DNA of 64,000 nucleotides, from positions 372,001 through 436,000 of the forward strand of contig NZ_QVMT01000003.1 of the NCBI RefSeq assembly GCF_003418935.1, written 5' to 3'. The notes under the pieces were generated by a model, which worked only from the letters and a program-made list of their open reading frames with translations, ran no database searches and was not told where the DNA came from. Made by a program: the position numbers and the translations under genes. This stretch comes from Emticicia sp. C21 (GTDB taxonomy: Bacteria > Bacteroidota > Bacteroidia > Cytophagales > Spirosomataceae). This document shows, one piece after another, positions 55,699 through 63,584 of the stretch; the stretch's first letter is position 1; the number at the start of each line of letters is the position of its first letter.

Positions 55699-56198
55699 AC
55701 CAGGCACTATTATTCGACTTTGTTGTAGATAAAGAGAACAGAACGATTACCATTAAACGTGAGTTCGATGCAGACCTTGCATTGGTTTGGGAGGCATGGA
55801 CAATTCCCGAAATTCTGGATAAATGGTATGCTCCGAAACCGTTCAGAGCTGAAACCCAAACGATGGATTTCAGAGAGGGCGGTTTCTGGCACTATGCTAT
55901 GATTGATGCACAGGGTGAAGCAAAAGGTTATAGCCGTTATGATTATCAGAAGATAGAGCCTCAGAAAACCATTGTAGAGTTGAGAGGATTTGCTGATGCA
56001 AACGGAACTGTAAACCCGAACTTTGCGCGTACTACGGCCACCAATGATTTCAGCGAAGCTGATGGTAAAACATTGGTAAAGATTCATGCCCAGTATGGAA
56101 GCTTAGAAACGCTTGAATTTATAGTGAAAAATGGATTTATTGAAGGTATGTCGGCTTGTTTTGGTAATCTGGATGAGTTGTTGGCTACCTTGAAATAA
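55695..56198 (+). CDS. SRPBCC/AHSA1-family protein (operon B)
   Basis: A 167-residue START-like protein: RTITIKREFDADLALVWEAWTIPEILDKWYAPKPF-type start and EGMSACFGNLDELLATLK end. It is the partner of the operon B repressor, and a paralogue of the gene at 54368. Confidence 0.87.
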   Translation: MNQALLFDFVVDKENRTITIKREFDADLALVWEAWTIPEILDKWYAPKPFRAETQTMDFREGGFWHYAMIDAQGEAKGYSRYDYQKIEPQKTIVELRGFADANGTVNPNFARTTATNDFSEADGKTLVKIHAQYGSLETLEFIVKNGFIEGMSACFGNLDELLATLK

Positions 56199-56251
56199 CG
56201 AAACGACTATTCATTCATTTCACCTGAACAACCTCTAATACAGTATTTGGT

Positions 56252-56668
56252 ATGAACGTAGAAGAACAAATCGAAGCATATATTGCCAGCCAACCTGAAC
56301 CAAAATTTAGTGAGATTCAAGTCTTGCATGAGCTCATACTACAGGTGTTACCGACAGGTAAATTATGGTTTACAGATGGTAAAGACAGTGAAGGTAAGGT
56401 TATCACTAACCCTACTATTGGCTATGGTTCTTATATCATACACTATGCGAATGGCACAACACGAGAGTTTTTTCAGATTGGTTTGCTCGCCAACAAAACC
56501 GGAATCTCTGTGCATATTCTTGGTATAGCAGATAAGACTTACTTACCGAGAACTTATGGAGCAAAACTAGGCAAGGCCAGCGTGACGGGGTATTGCATCA
56601 GGTTTAAAAGTGTAAAAGATATAAATATTGATGTGCTTGAGGAGGCAATAAGGTATAGTAAGGTATAG
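56252..56668 (+). CDS. DUF1801-family protein
   Basis: A 138-residue protein: EEQIEAYIASQPEPKFSEIQ, LHELILQVLPTGKLWFTDGK, then GYGSYIIHYANGTTREFFQIG and HILGIADKTYLPRTYG. This is the DUF1801 (YdhG-like) pattern. Biochemical role unknown. It may share a transcript with operon B, as it begins 54 bases later. Confidence 0.8.
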   Translation: MNVEEQIEAYIASQPEPKFSEIQVLHELILQVLPTGKLWFTDGKDSEGKVITNPTIGYGSYIIHYANGTTREFFQIGLLANKTGISVHILGIADKTYLPRTYGAKLGKASVTGYCIRFKSVKDINIDVLEEAIRYSKV

Positions 56669-56766
56669 GGTAGAAGAGCTGAATAACTAATAGGTGGTTA
56701 TATAATCTCATTTGGTCTGGCCTCATTGCACTTTTGCTTACAAATTTTTGAAAATAGGGCTTAAGT

Positions 56767-56976
56767 ATGGTCGAAATATTCAAAACAAATGTAGAAGAGA
56801 CTTCAGAATCACTTCTTCTTTTACAGAAACTTTCAATACATTTCCCCGAACACAAAATAAATTTTGACCTGAGTGATTGGGAAAAAATATTAAGAGTGCA
56901 GGGGAAAAATATTTGTGTGGAGAAAATTGTTCAATTGCTTAATAAGGAGAATTATTTGTGTGAGGTTTTGGAGTGA
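56767..56976 (+). CDS. Small HMA-like protein
   Basis: A 69-residue protein (MVEIFKTNVEETSESLLLLQ; HKINFDLSDWEKILRVQG; LLNKENYLCEVLE) with a ferredoxin-like beta-alpha-beta pattern as in heavy-metal-associated domains, but without the CxxC motif. Such proteins are common in Bacteroidota; function unknown. Confidence 0.6.
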   Translation: MVEIFKTNVEETSESLLLLQKLSIHFPEHKINFDLSDWEKILRVQGKNICVEKIVQLLNKENYLCEVLE

Positions 56977-57026
56977 ATTATTTCAAAACTTTAACCATTC
57001 GGATTGGTATTGAGAAGAGGCTGTCC

Positions 57027-57079
57027 CCTCAGAGTCTCCTGTGTGCGCAAGCCAAAAGCTAAGCAAAGGGACTCTGAGG
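57027..57079. repeat. REP hairpin at the 3' side of the RAYT gene
   Basis: CCTCAGAGTC at 57027-57036 and GACTCTGAGG at 57070-57079 with a CTGTGTGCGCAAGCC-type loop. It lies 30 bases from the RAYT stop codon and belongs to the same family as the array at 57699-59240. Confidence 0.85.
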
Positions 57080-57108
57080 TCAAAGGTCTGTGAAATTAGC
57101 AATCATAA

Positions 57109-57672
57109 TCATACATCAAGATAATGCGTCAAAATCACTTGCTTATCCGGCTCATTTAAATCATAAAATCTTGCTGAAGAATATGGGTAGACTAAGTAAT
57201 CACTAGCTAAATTCCACTTCTTGCTTAGAGGATTCTTATGGATATAATCTAATTTTTGTCTGATAAAACTTTCATTAAAACATTCTTTGGCATCATAAGA
57301 TTCTTTAAATACCTGATGTAATTTTCCTTTCTTTGCCTCTTTCGCCCTTACACTATTCTCTAATCTTACTAATAAATCTACCTTGTCGGCGTGTTCTAAT
57401 CTCTTGACGATCTCATAAGCCATGAACCTTTTAGCATTACTGATAATCTTATATAATTCAGGAGCATCTTTGGGTAAATAAATCAGGCAATGCAAATGAT
57501 TGGGCATAAAAACGTAAGCCAATACCTTTATTTGTTGCTTATTCAAAATACTAAACCATTGATACAGGTTATCATATAGTTGGGTTATTTCAAAAAGAGG
57601 AATCCATTGATGACAGGTGAAAGTAACAAAGTAAATCGCATCTCGTTGATTCTGACGGACTTTAACAGCCAT
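57109..57672 (-). CDS. REP-associated tyrosine transposase (RAYT, Y1 HUH family)
   Basis: A 187-residue single-domain HUH transposase. The HUH motif is H59-L60-H61 (VFMPNHLHCLIYL) and the catalytic tyrosine is Y143 in IRQKLDYIHKNP, followed by the conserved YPYSSARFY. RAYTs are domesticated relatives of IS200/IS605 TnpA that act on REP palindromes in the same genome. Here the gene is bracketed by REP hairpins at 57027-57079 and 57699 onward, so it is the likely maker of the array. Full length and intact. Start ATG 57672 gives MAVKVRQNQRDAIYFVTFTC. Confidence 0.93.
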   Translation of the reverse strand: MAVKVRQNQRDAIYFVTFTCHQWIPLFEITQLYDNLYQWFSILNKQQIKVLAYVFMPNHLHCLIYLPKDAPELYKIISNAKRFMAYEIVKRLEHADKVDLLVRLENSVRAKEAKKGKLHQVFKESYDAKECFNESFIRQKLDYIHKNPLSKKWNLASDYLVYPYSSARFYDLNEPDKQVILTHYLDV

Positions 57673-57698
57673 TTTGAATGTGTATTTAGTTAATGTTT

Positions 57699-59240
57699 CC
57701 TCAGAGTCTCCTCATTACTTAAACCCTTGCCCTCAGAGTCCCCTACGTGCCTTCGGAGACTCTGAGAGGACTCAGTACAAACTAATAAAAAATCAAATCT
57801 AGTTATAACTGGACATAAAAATCTTTTTTGTCTCCTCAGAGTGTCCTGTGTGCGTTAGCCAGAGTAAAGCAAAGGGACTCTGAGACCTAAGGCATCTCCT
57901 CATTGCTTGAACCCTTGCCCTCAGAGTCCCCTGCGTTCCTATGGGAGACTCTGAGGGGACTTAATACAAAGTAATAGAAAATCAAATCTATTTATAATCG
58001 GACATAAAAATCTTTTTTTGTCTCCTCAGAGTCCCCTGCGTTCCTACGGGAGACTCTGAGGGGACTTAATACAAAGTAATAGAAAATCAAATCTATTTAT
58101 AATCGGACATAAAAATCTTTTTTTGTCTCCTCAGAGTCTCCTGTGTGCGCTAGCCAGAGTAAAGCAAAGGGACTCTGAGGACTAGGGACTATCCACATTG
58201 CTTTAACCTCTGCCCTCAGAGTCCCCTACGTGCCTTCGGGAGACTCTGAGGGGACTCAAGAGTCTCCTGTGTGCGCTAGCCTAAGAAGAGCAAAGGGACT
58301 CTGAGGACTAAGGCATCTCTTCATTGCTTAAACCCTTGCCCTCAGAATACCCTGCGTTCCTACGGGAGACTTTGAGGGGACTTAATACAAAGTAATAGAA
58401 AATCAAATCTATTTATAATCGGACATAAAAATCTTTTTGTGTCTCCTCAGAGTCCCCTACGTTCCTACAGGAGACTCTGAGGGGACTTAATACAAAGTAA
58501 TAGAAAATCAAATCTATTTATAATCGGACATAAAAATCTTTTTTTGTCTCCTCAGAGTCTCCTGTGTGCGCTAGCCAGAGTAAAGCAAAGGGACTCTGAG
58601 GATTAAGGACTATCCACATTGCTTTAACCTCTGCCCTCAGAGTCCCCTACGTGCCTTCGGGAGACTCTGAGGGGACTCAAGAGTCTCCTGTGTGCGCTAG
58701 CCTAAGAAGAGCAAAGGGACTCTGAGGACTAAGGCATCTCTTCATTGCTTAAACCCTTGCCCTCAGAATACCCTGCGTTCCTACGGGAGACTTTGAGGGG
58801 ACTTAATACAAAGTAATAGAAAATCAAATCTATTTATAATCGGACATAAAAATCTTTTTGTCTCCTCAGAGTCTCCTGTGTGCGCTAGCCAGAGTAAAGC
58901 AAAGGGACTCTGAGGATTAAGGACTATCCACATTGCTTTAACCTCTGCCCTCAGAGTCCCCTACGTGCCTTCGGGAGACTCTGAGGGGACATTAAGGTCT
59001 ATCCCCGTTGCTTAGGCCCTTGCCCTCAGAGTCCCCTTGCTTAACTCTTACCTTTGCACACGGGAGACTCTGAGGGGACTCAATAGATTTCTCTGGTTAC
59101 CTCAGAGTCTCCTGCGTGCGTGAGCCGGAGTAAAGGCAAAGAGACTCTGAGGACTAAGGTCTATCCGCATCGCTAAGACCCTTGCCCTCAGAGTCCCCTT
59201 GCTTAACTCTTACCTTTGCACACGGGAGACTCTGAGGGGA
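57699..59240. repeat. REP/REPIN array
   Basis: About 1.5 kb of palindromes with the core CCTCAGAGTC ... GACTCTGAGG. Type A hairpins have a loop like CTGTGTGCGCTAGCC (for instance 57834, 58129, 58550, 58864, 59100). Type B are shorter with loop CTACGTGCCTTCGG (for instance 57919, 58024, 58214, 58634, 58947). A variant with a longer loop lies at 59023 and 59185. Alternate members are separated by an AT-rich spacer that carries CAAATCTATTTATAATCGG. With 57027-57079 I count nineteen hairpins. No coding potential. Confidence 0.93.
58126..58865. repeat. Macro-repeats inside the REP array
   Basis: The segment starting TCAGAGTCTCCTGTGTGCGC occurs at 58131, 58552 and 58866. The first period is 421 bases and the second 314; the difference of 107 bases is one type B hairpin plus one spacer. 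The copies are nearly identical, so they arose by recent tandem duplication with one internal deletion. Confidence 0.75.
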
Positions 59241-59260
59241 CTCAACTTCTTTATCCCTAT

Positions 59261-59434
59261 TTTGGCTAAAGCCGAATAGGATAGTATCCATTTATTGTAC
59301 CTCCAGCTAAAGCAGGAGGCAATTGAAAAATAAATGCATATACAGGAAACAATTTATTCAATAGCCCCGAGCGACGTCCGCCTATTTTTAAATGGGGTAA
59401 CAAGAAAGTAATATCTTAATTGGCTTTAGCCAAA
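59261..59434. mobile_element. MITE-like element, 174 bp
   Basis: Terminal inverted repeats TTTGGCTAAAGCC (59261-59273) and GGCTTTAGCCAAA (59422-59434) are perfect. Inside, CCTCCAGCTAAAGCAGGAGG is a hairpin and a short GC-rich piece (GAGCGACGTCCGCC) resembles the element at 45420-45540. No coding potential. Confidence 0.55.
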
Positions 59435-59451
59435 GTTTTTAAGTATTTTAT

Positions 59452-59931
59452 CTATTCCCCTGTCCAAAAATAATAGAGATAATAACTCTCCTCGTCAACA
59501 AACAATACTTTCTCCTCATCCCAATCGGGATTCATTATCACATATTGTAGGTCGACATTTTTATTAAATATTCTAGAAAGAAATTTATCATAGCTTTGTT
59601 TTTTTGCCAGGCTTGCAATCTGACAAATACCTACTCGGTCTGGGTAATTATGCCATGTAGAACAAGACCAGAGTTCATCAATAATCAATGTTTCATAAAA
59701 ATAATCTTGCCCTTCCCAGCCATACAATATTTGCGTTGATAGCCAAAACTCTACTAAGCTGTTATACTCCGTTTTCTCCCCTTTAAGGATTATTGTTTGC
59801 CCTACAGTATATTTTGTTTTTAATAACTCTTTTGGTCTCTTAGTTTTAAAACTTTGTTCTAATTCTATGAGCGGAAAATCAATAATACTTGATGGTGAAA
59901 TCTCTTTAAGTTCAAGTTCTGTTTTAGTCAT
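59452..59931 (-). CDS. Hypothetical protein
   Basis: A 159-residue soluble acidic protein (KTKYTVGQTIILKGEKTEYN; GQDYFYETLIIDELWSCSTW; VLFVDEESYYLYYFWTGE). It is rich in aromatic residues near the C-terminus and resembles small immunity proteins in style, but no toxin gene is adjacent. Family not recognised. Confidence 0.5.
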   Translation of the reverse strand: MTKTELELKEISPSSIIDFPLIELEQSFKTKRPKELLKTKYTVGQTIILKGEKTEYNSLVEFWLSTQILYGWEGQDYFYETLIIDELWSCSTWHNYPDRVGICQIASLAKKQSYDKFLSRIFNKNVDLQYVIMNPDWDEEKVLFVDEESYYLYYFWTGE

Positions 59932-59957
59932 TATGCCTGTTTGTTAATAGCTTGACT

Positions 59958-60229
59958 TATCTATAATCCTAAAATAACCTTCTATAAATCTAATTTAAGA
60001 TGAGTCAGTCTGATAGTTTTATATGAATATAATCAAAGTTTTAGATTCTTTTAATTCTGAAGCACCTAGTATTGGTGTTTATTTAATTTTCTTAAATTAG
60101 ACTAATCAAGAATTTATTGTAAATTAAATAATCCACTATGAAGTCTATTTGCGTAGTAATATTTTTTTTAATATTTTTTGATTCATCTTAGAATAGGTTT
60201 ACACAAGTCTATTTTTAGGCTAGATATTT
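59958..60229. mobile_element. MITE-like element, about 270 bp
   Basis: The left end (59958-60007) and the reverse complement of the right end (60179-60229) align over about 50 bases: TCCTAAAATA, a taaaTCTA stretch, AAGATGAGTCA against CCTAAAAATAGAC, GTGTAAACCTA, AAGATGAATCA. The interior is AT-rich. Similar ends occur at 3255-3296 and near 53053-53080. The 400 bases from 59932 to 60331 hold nothing else but the terminator at 60281. Confidence 0.5.
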
Positions 60230-60280
60230 TAGAACTTTATTAACTAAGTTGCATGGACGATTTGAAAAATCGTCATAAAA

Positions 60281-60308
60281 AAACGCCCCAGGCATCCCCG
60301 AGGCGTTT
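60281..60308 (-). terminator. Terminator of the TonB-dependent receptor gene
   Basis: AAACGCC and GGCGTTT flank a 14-base loop; on the minus strand the stem is followed by a run of seven Ts. It is 24 bases past the stop codon. Confidence 0.85.
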
Positions 60309-60331
60309 CTGCATTTATAGACTATTAACAA

Positions 60332-62896
60332 TTAGTTGCCACCTGTTCTGCGTTGTTCGGCTTCTGTCGCTGTGCTGCGGTTACGTGCATTTTTCACGTT
60401 CTGGTTACCGAATTTGTAGGAGAACGATAAACGTACCATTCTGCTATCCCAACGGTTGTTCAGGGTCATGTTTACACCTGCAAAATTGGTTTTGCCACTC
60501 CAAAAGCTCGTTAAGAAAATGTCATTTACGTTTAAGCGAAGGGTAGCCTTTTTCTTCCATAAGCTCTTTTGTAAACCTGCATTCACTGCATATTGTGCTT
60601 TGCCTTGCATGATACCATACACGTTTGGTGAGTTGTACCACATTGAGATTTCAGCCGACAAGTCTTTTGGTAATTTAAAGTTTTGACTTGTATAGAAGTT
60701 ATAAGCCCATTGGCCAACGCTTAGATTCTGGTCTGATACTACACCTTTGTACTGGTTGTGATAAAACGAGATGTTGTTCTGAGAATTCCACCATTTGGTA
60801 ATCGGAATCGGTACGCTGAAATTTACATTCAGGTTCTCAAATCTCGCAATGTTTTCCTGTGTGGCAAATGTGATTTTCTCTGGGTCAATGCCTTGGATAT
60901 TGTTGTATTTTTTCAATTTCTCCAATACTTCCGGTACGTTCACTGCATTCTTGATAACCTCTGCCATATAATCGTTAGTAACGGTATAGCCTACACTTGT
61001 TACGAACCCTTGTTTGTAGGTATGTGTCAGTTCAAACGAGTTGCTGTATTGTGGCATCAGGTATTCGTTTCCTAACTGATACGTGTATGGGTCAAGGAAA
61101 TAAATGAACGGATTTAATGAATTATATCCCGGACGGTCGATACGACGGCTATAAGAGTACGTCAACTGATTATTTTTGTTGATCGTTTGAGTCAGGAACA
61201 CACTTGGGAACAACTTCACATAATTACGTTCACGAGACTCGTTCAGGGTTACCGATTTGCCTTCTGAATGGGTATGCTCTACACGTAAACCCGCTTGTAA
61301 ATTGAATGCCTTGTTCAGTTTTTTATTAAAGTTGGCATAAGCCGCATTAATGTTTTCGGTATAGATAAAGTAGTTGGTACGTCCTTTGTCTACTGCGCCA
61401 TTCTGATAGAAACGGATGTCGTTATCTGATGTCACCCAGCTACTTTTTACCCCGAATTCCAACTTCGCACCACCTTTTAATGGGTTTACGTAATCTGCTT
61501 TTACTGCAAAGATATTGTATTTGTTTGGCGCATTACTAGTGATATTCAGTGGGGTGCCATATTCAGTTTCTACTTTATCAACATATTGGTAGAATCTTGA
61601 CACCATTCCTCTTTCTTTGCCCTGGTTATCATAAAGCGAATAATCGATGTCAGCCGTAAGCTCTTTTCCTGTCGAATCGAATGTATGTTTCAGGTTTGCA
61701 TTGAAAGTAGTGTTCACCCATGTTCTGATATTGCTCGAGGTAGTCACCAAACTTGAATCAGGTACAGCTGTGCTTGATTTTCTCATATAAGTGATGTTCC
61801 GGTTAGGATTCGAACTTTCCCAGGCTCCCACGTTACCTGTTATCAAAACACCCACGGTTGTCTTTTTAGTAGCGTAATAATCAGTACCTAATTTATAGCT
61901 AAGATTCTGGTTACTCTGATAACGATAGGCATACTGCTCAAAAATCTGGCCGCTCATGTCTCTCAAAAAGGCATTGTTATTGAAACGTTGGTTATCAGAA
62001 AACGTAAGATTCGTAAACGTATTGAATTTGCCCTGACGGTTGTTTAAATTGAGGCTTGTATTGTACTTTGGCATCATACCGGGCTTCATGGTTTCTACGG
62101 CGGTAAGTTCTTTGTTTAGCCCGGTTTTTAGAAAAGGGGGCAAACTCACCGAACCTCCTATAGATATGCTACCATTGGTACCGAAATTCTTATTTTTCTT
62201 GGTTACGATATTAATCACGGCTTTGCCGGCTGCGTCATAGCGAGATGATGGGTTGGATACGATTTCGATTTTCTCAATCTGATCACTGTTCATGCTTTTC
62301 AGGAGGTTAGCCAGATCGCTTTGCGACATATACGTCTGCTTGCCATCCATCAATATCAAAACCCCTTGTTTGCCTTTTACGCTGATATTATCGTTATTAT
62401 CAACTGTAATACCCGGCGATTTCTGCAAAACCTCCAAAGCGGTGTTACCGTTGGCTACTATACTACCTTCAACATTTACCACCAGCTTATCGGCTTGTTG
62501 TTCAATGAACGGCTTTCTGGCTGTTACCGTTACCTCTTTCAGGTTTTTGGTATCCAGTTCTAACTGGATGTTAGAAAGTTTCACCTCCAGGTTTTCAGCA
62601 CTGATAACAATTTTTGGAGAATAGTATTTTTTATAGCCAACCATCGAAACAGATACGATAAACTGGTTCTGTGTTTCGCTGCTGACAAATTGTTCGATTA
62701 AGAATTTTCCTTCTATATCACTTACGCCACCTTTCACCAATGTTGAGTCTTGTGCTTTTAATAATAGGACACTGGCAAACGGAAGGGCTTGTTTTTTTTC
62801 GTCGTAGAGGCTTCCCGAAATCTTTCCTTTGGTAGATTGGGCAAAAGAAAGTAGACTCGCTCCTGTCAACAGGAGTGTTAGTAATAGCTTTTTCAT
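60332..62896 (-). CDS. TonB-dependent receptor-like outer-membrane protein
   Basis: An 854-residue protein: signal peptide (ending LLSFAQ), a carboxypeptidase-regulatory-like domain (residues 22-110, GKISGSLYDEKKQALPFASV), a plug (LKEVTVTARKPFIEQQADKL, GKQGVLILMDGKQTYMS, EKIEIVSNPSSRYDAAGKAV), and a beta-barrel of the outer-membrane-protein type 3 family with a C-terminal YKFG strand and a polar tail. Substrate is unknown. It is not in a SusCD pair, since no SusD follows, so ion or peptide uptake is possible. Confidence 0.9.
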   Translation of the reverse strand: MKKLLLTLLLTGASLLSFAQSTKGKISGSLYDEKKQALPFASVLLLKAQDSTLVKGGVSDIEGKFLIEQFVSSETQNQFIVSVSMVGYKKYYSPKIVISAENLEVKLSNIQLELDTKNLKEVTVTARKPFIEQQADKLVVNVEGSIVANGNTALEVLQKSPGITVDNNDNISVKGKQGVLILMDGKQTYMSQSDLANLLKSMNSDQIEKIEIVSNPSSRYDAAGKAVINIVTKKNKNFGTNGSISIGGSVSLPPFLKTGLNKELTAVETMKPGMMPKYNTSLNLNNRQGKFNTFTNLTFSDNQRFNNNAFLRDMSGQIFEQYAYRYQSNQNLSYKLGTDYYATKKTTVGVLITGNVGAWESSNPNRNITYMRKSSTAVPDSSLVTTSSNIRTWVNTTFNANLKHTFDSTGKELTADIDYSLYDNQGKERGMVSRFYQYVDKVETEYGTPLNITSNAPNKYNIFAVKADYVNPLKGGAKLEFGVKSSWVTSDNDIRFYQNGAVDKGRTNYFIYTENINAAYANFNKKLNKAFNLQAGLRVEHTHSEGKSVTLNESRERNYVKLFPSVFLTQTINKNNQLTYSYSRRIDRPGYNSLNPFIYFLDPYTYQLGNEYLMPQYSNSFELTHTYKQGFVTSVGYTVTNDYMAEVIKNAVNVPEVLEKLKKYNNIQGIDPEKITFATQENIARFENLNVNFSVPIPITKWWNSQNNISFYHNQYKGVVSDQNLSVGQWAYNFYTSQNFKLPKDLSAEISMWYNSPNVYGIMQGKAQYAVNAGLQKSLWKKKATLRLNVNDIFLTSFWSGKTNFAGVNMTLNNRWDSRMVRLSFSYKFGNQNVKNARNRSTATEAEQRRTGGN

Positions 62897-63068
62897 CAGA
62901 TTTAATTATTTACTTAGTAATAGCTTTGTTATGTTTGCGGATGCCCTTTTGAAGCAAATGCACTGTTGGTATTATTGTTTTATTAAATGCTTTTCATAAA
63001 TTTTTCTCCTATTTTCTTTCAACTACCTATTAGATGGTGAAAGCCGGGTTTAGGTTACACTTGATTTA
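62897..63068. other. Intergenic region before the TonB receptor
   Basis: AT-rich, with no open frame worth reporting. GGTTACACTTGATT at 63053 is repeated as GGTTGCACTTGATT at 63272. Confidence 0.4.
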
Positions 63069-63100
63069 AAAAAACTGCCTCTAAAGGCTGAGACAGTTTT
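63069..63100 (-). terminator. Terminator of the XRE/DUF2975 unit
   Basis: AAAACTG (63071-63077) and CAGTTTT (63094-63100) enclose an inner GCCT/AGGC stem; on the minus strand a T-run follows. It lies 186 bases past the XRE stop codon. Confidence 0.6.
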
Positions 63101-63285
63101 CGTCTTAATTAACCTAAACTAAACTAAATATTTTGTGCTTTTTCATAATTTTCTGATACAAACTTATAGTACTTTGTAATGCAAGGTAACTGATATTACA
63201 TAAGTGGTTTTAATATTATGATGAATGGTAAAACCTTGCATTTATTCTGTAGATGCAACGATGTAGGGTTGGGTTGCACTTGATT

Positions 63286-63501
63286 CTAATTTTTTTTTTC
63301 GGGCACAAATTCCAGTATATCTCCCGGTTGGCAGTCAAGTGCTTCGCAAATGGCCTCTAAGGTCGAAAAACGCACGGCTTTAGCCTTGCCGGTTTTCAAA
63401 ATAGACAGATTAGGCAGAGTTATATCTACTTTTTCTGCTAAATCCGAAAGGGGCATCTTTCGTTTGGCAAGCATTACATCAAGGTTTACAATAATTGGCA
63501 T
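63286..63501 (-). CDS. XRE-family (YozG-like) helix-turn-helix regulator
   Basis: A 71-residue DNA-binding protein: MPIIVNLDVMLAKRKMPLSD, LAEKVDITLPNLSILKTGKA, FSTLEAICEALDCQPGDIL. The HTH covers residues 17-45. It is the usual partner of a DUF2975 membrane protein, found just upstream here. Confidence 0.9.
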   Translation of the reverse strand: MPIIVNLDVMLAKRKMPLSDLAEKVDITLPNLSILKTGKAKAVRFSTLEAICEALDCQPGDILEFVPEKKN

Positions 63502-63559
63502 TGTTGAATTATTTAAAGTGTTGAACAGACCCTACTGGAGTGACACTGTTGGTGTTAGC

Positions 63560-63582
63560 TCCCCTTTAGGGGTTGGGGGCGG
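63560..63582. repeat. Relative of the infA-rpmJ repeat arm
   Basis: CTCCCCTTTAGGGGTTGGGG is a near copy of the arm at 22106-22127 (CCCCTTTAGGGGTTAGGGG). Confidence 0.55.
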
Positions 63583-63584
63583 TC

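Noticed and set aside
57699-59240. CRISPR array
   Set aside because: The repeats are hairpins of two sizes with repeated, not unique, spacers, no cas genes are near, and a RAYT gene is adjacent. REP/REPIN is the better reading.
59452-59931. Toxin-immunity pair
   Set aside because: The protein looks like a small immunity protein only in outline, and no toxin gene is next to it.
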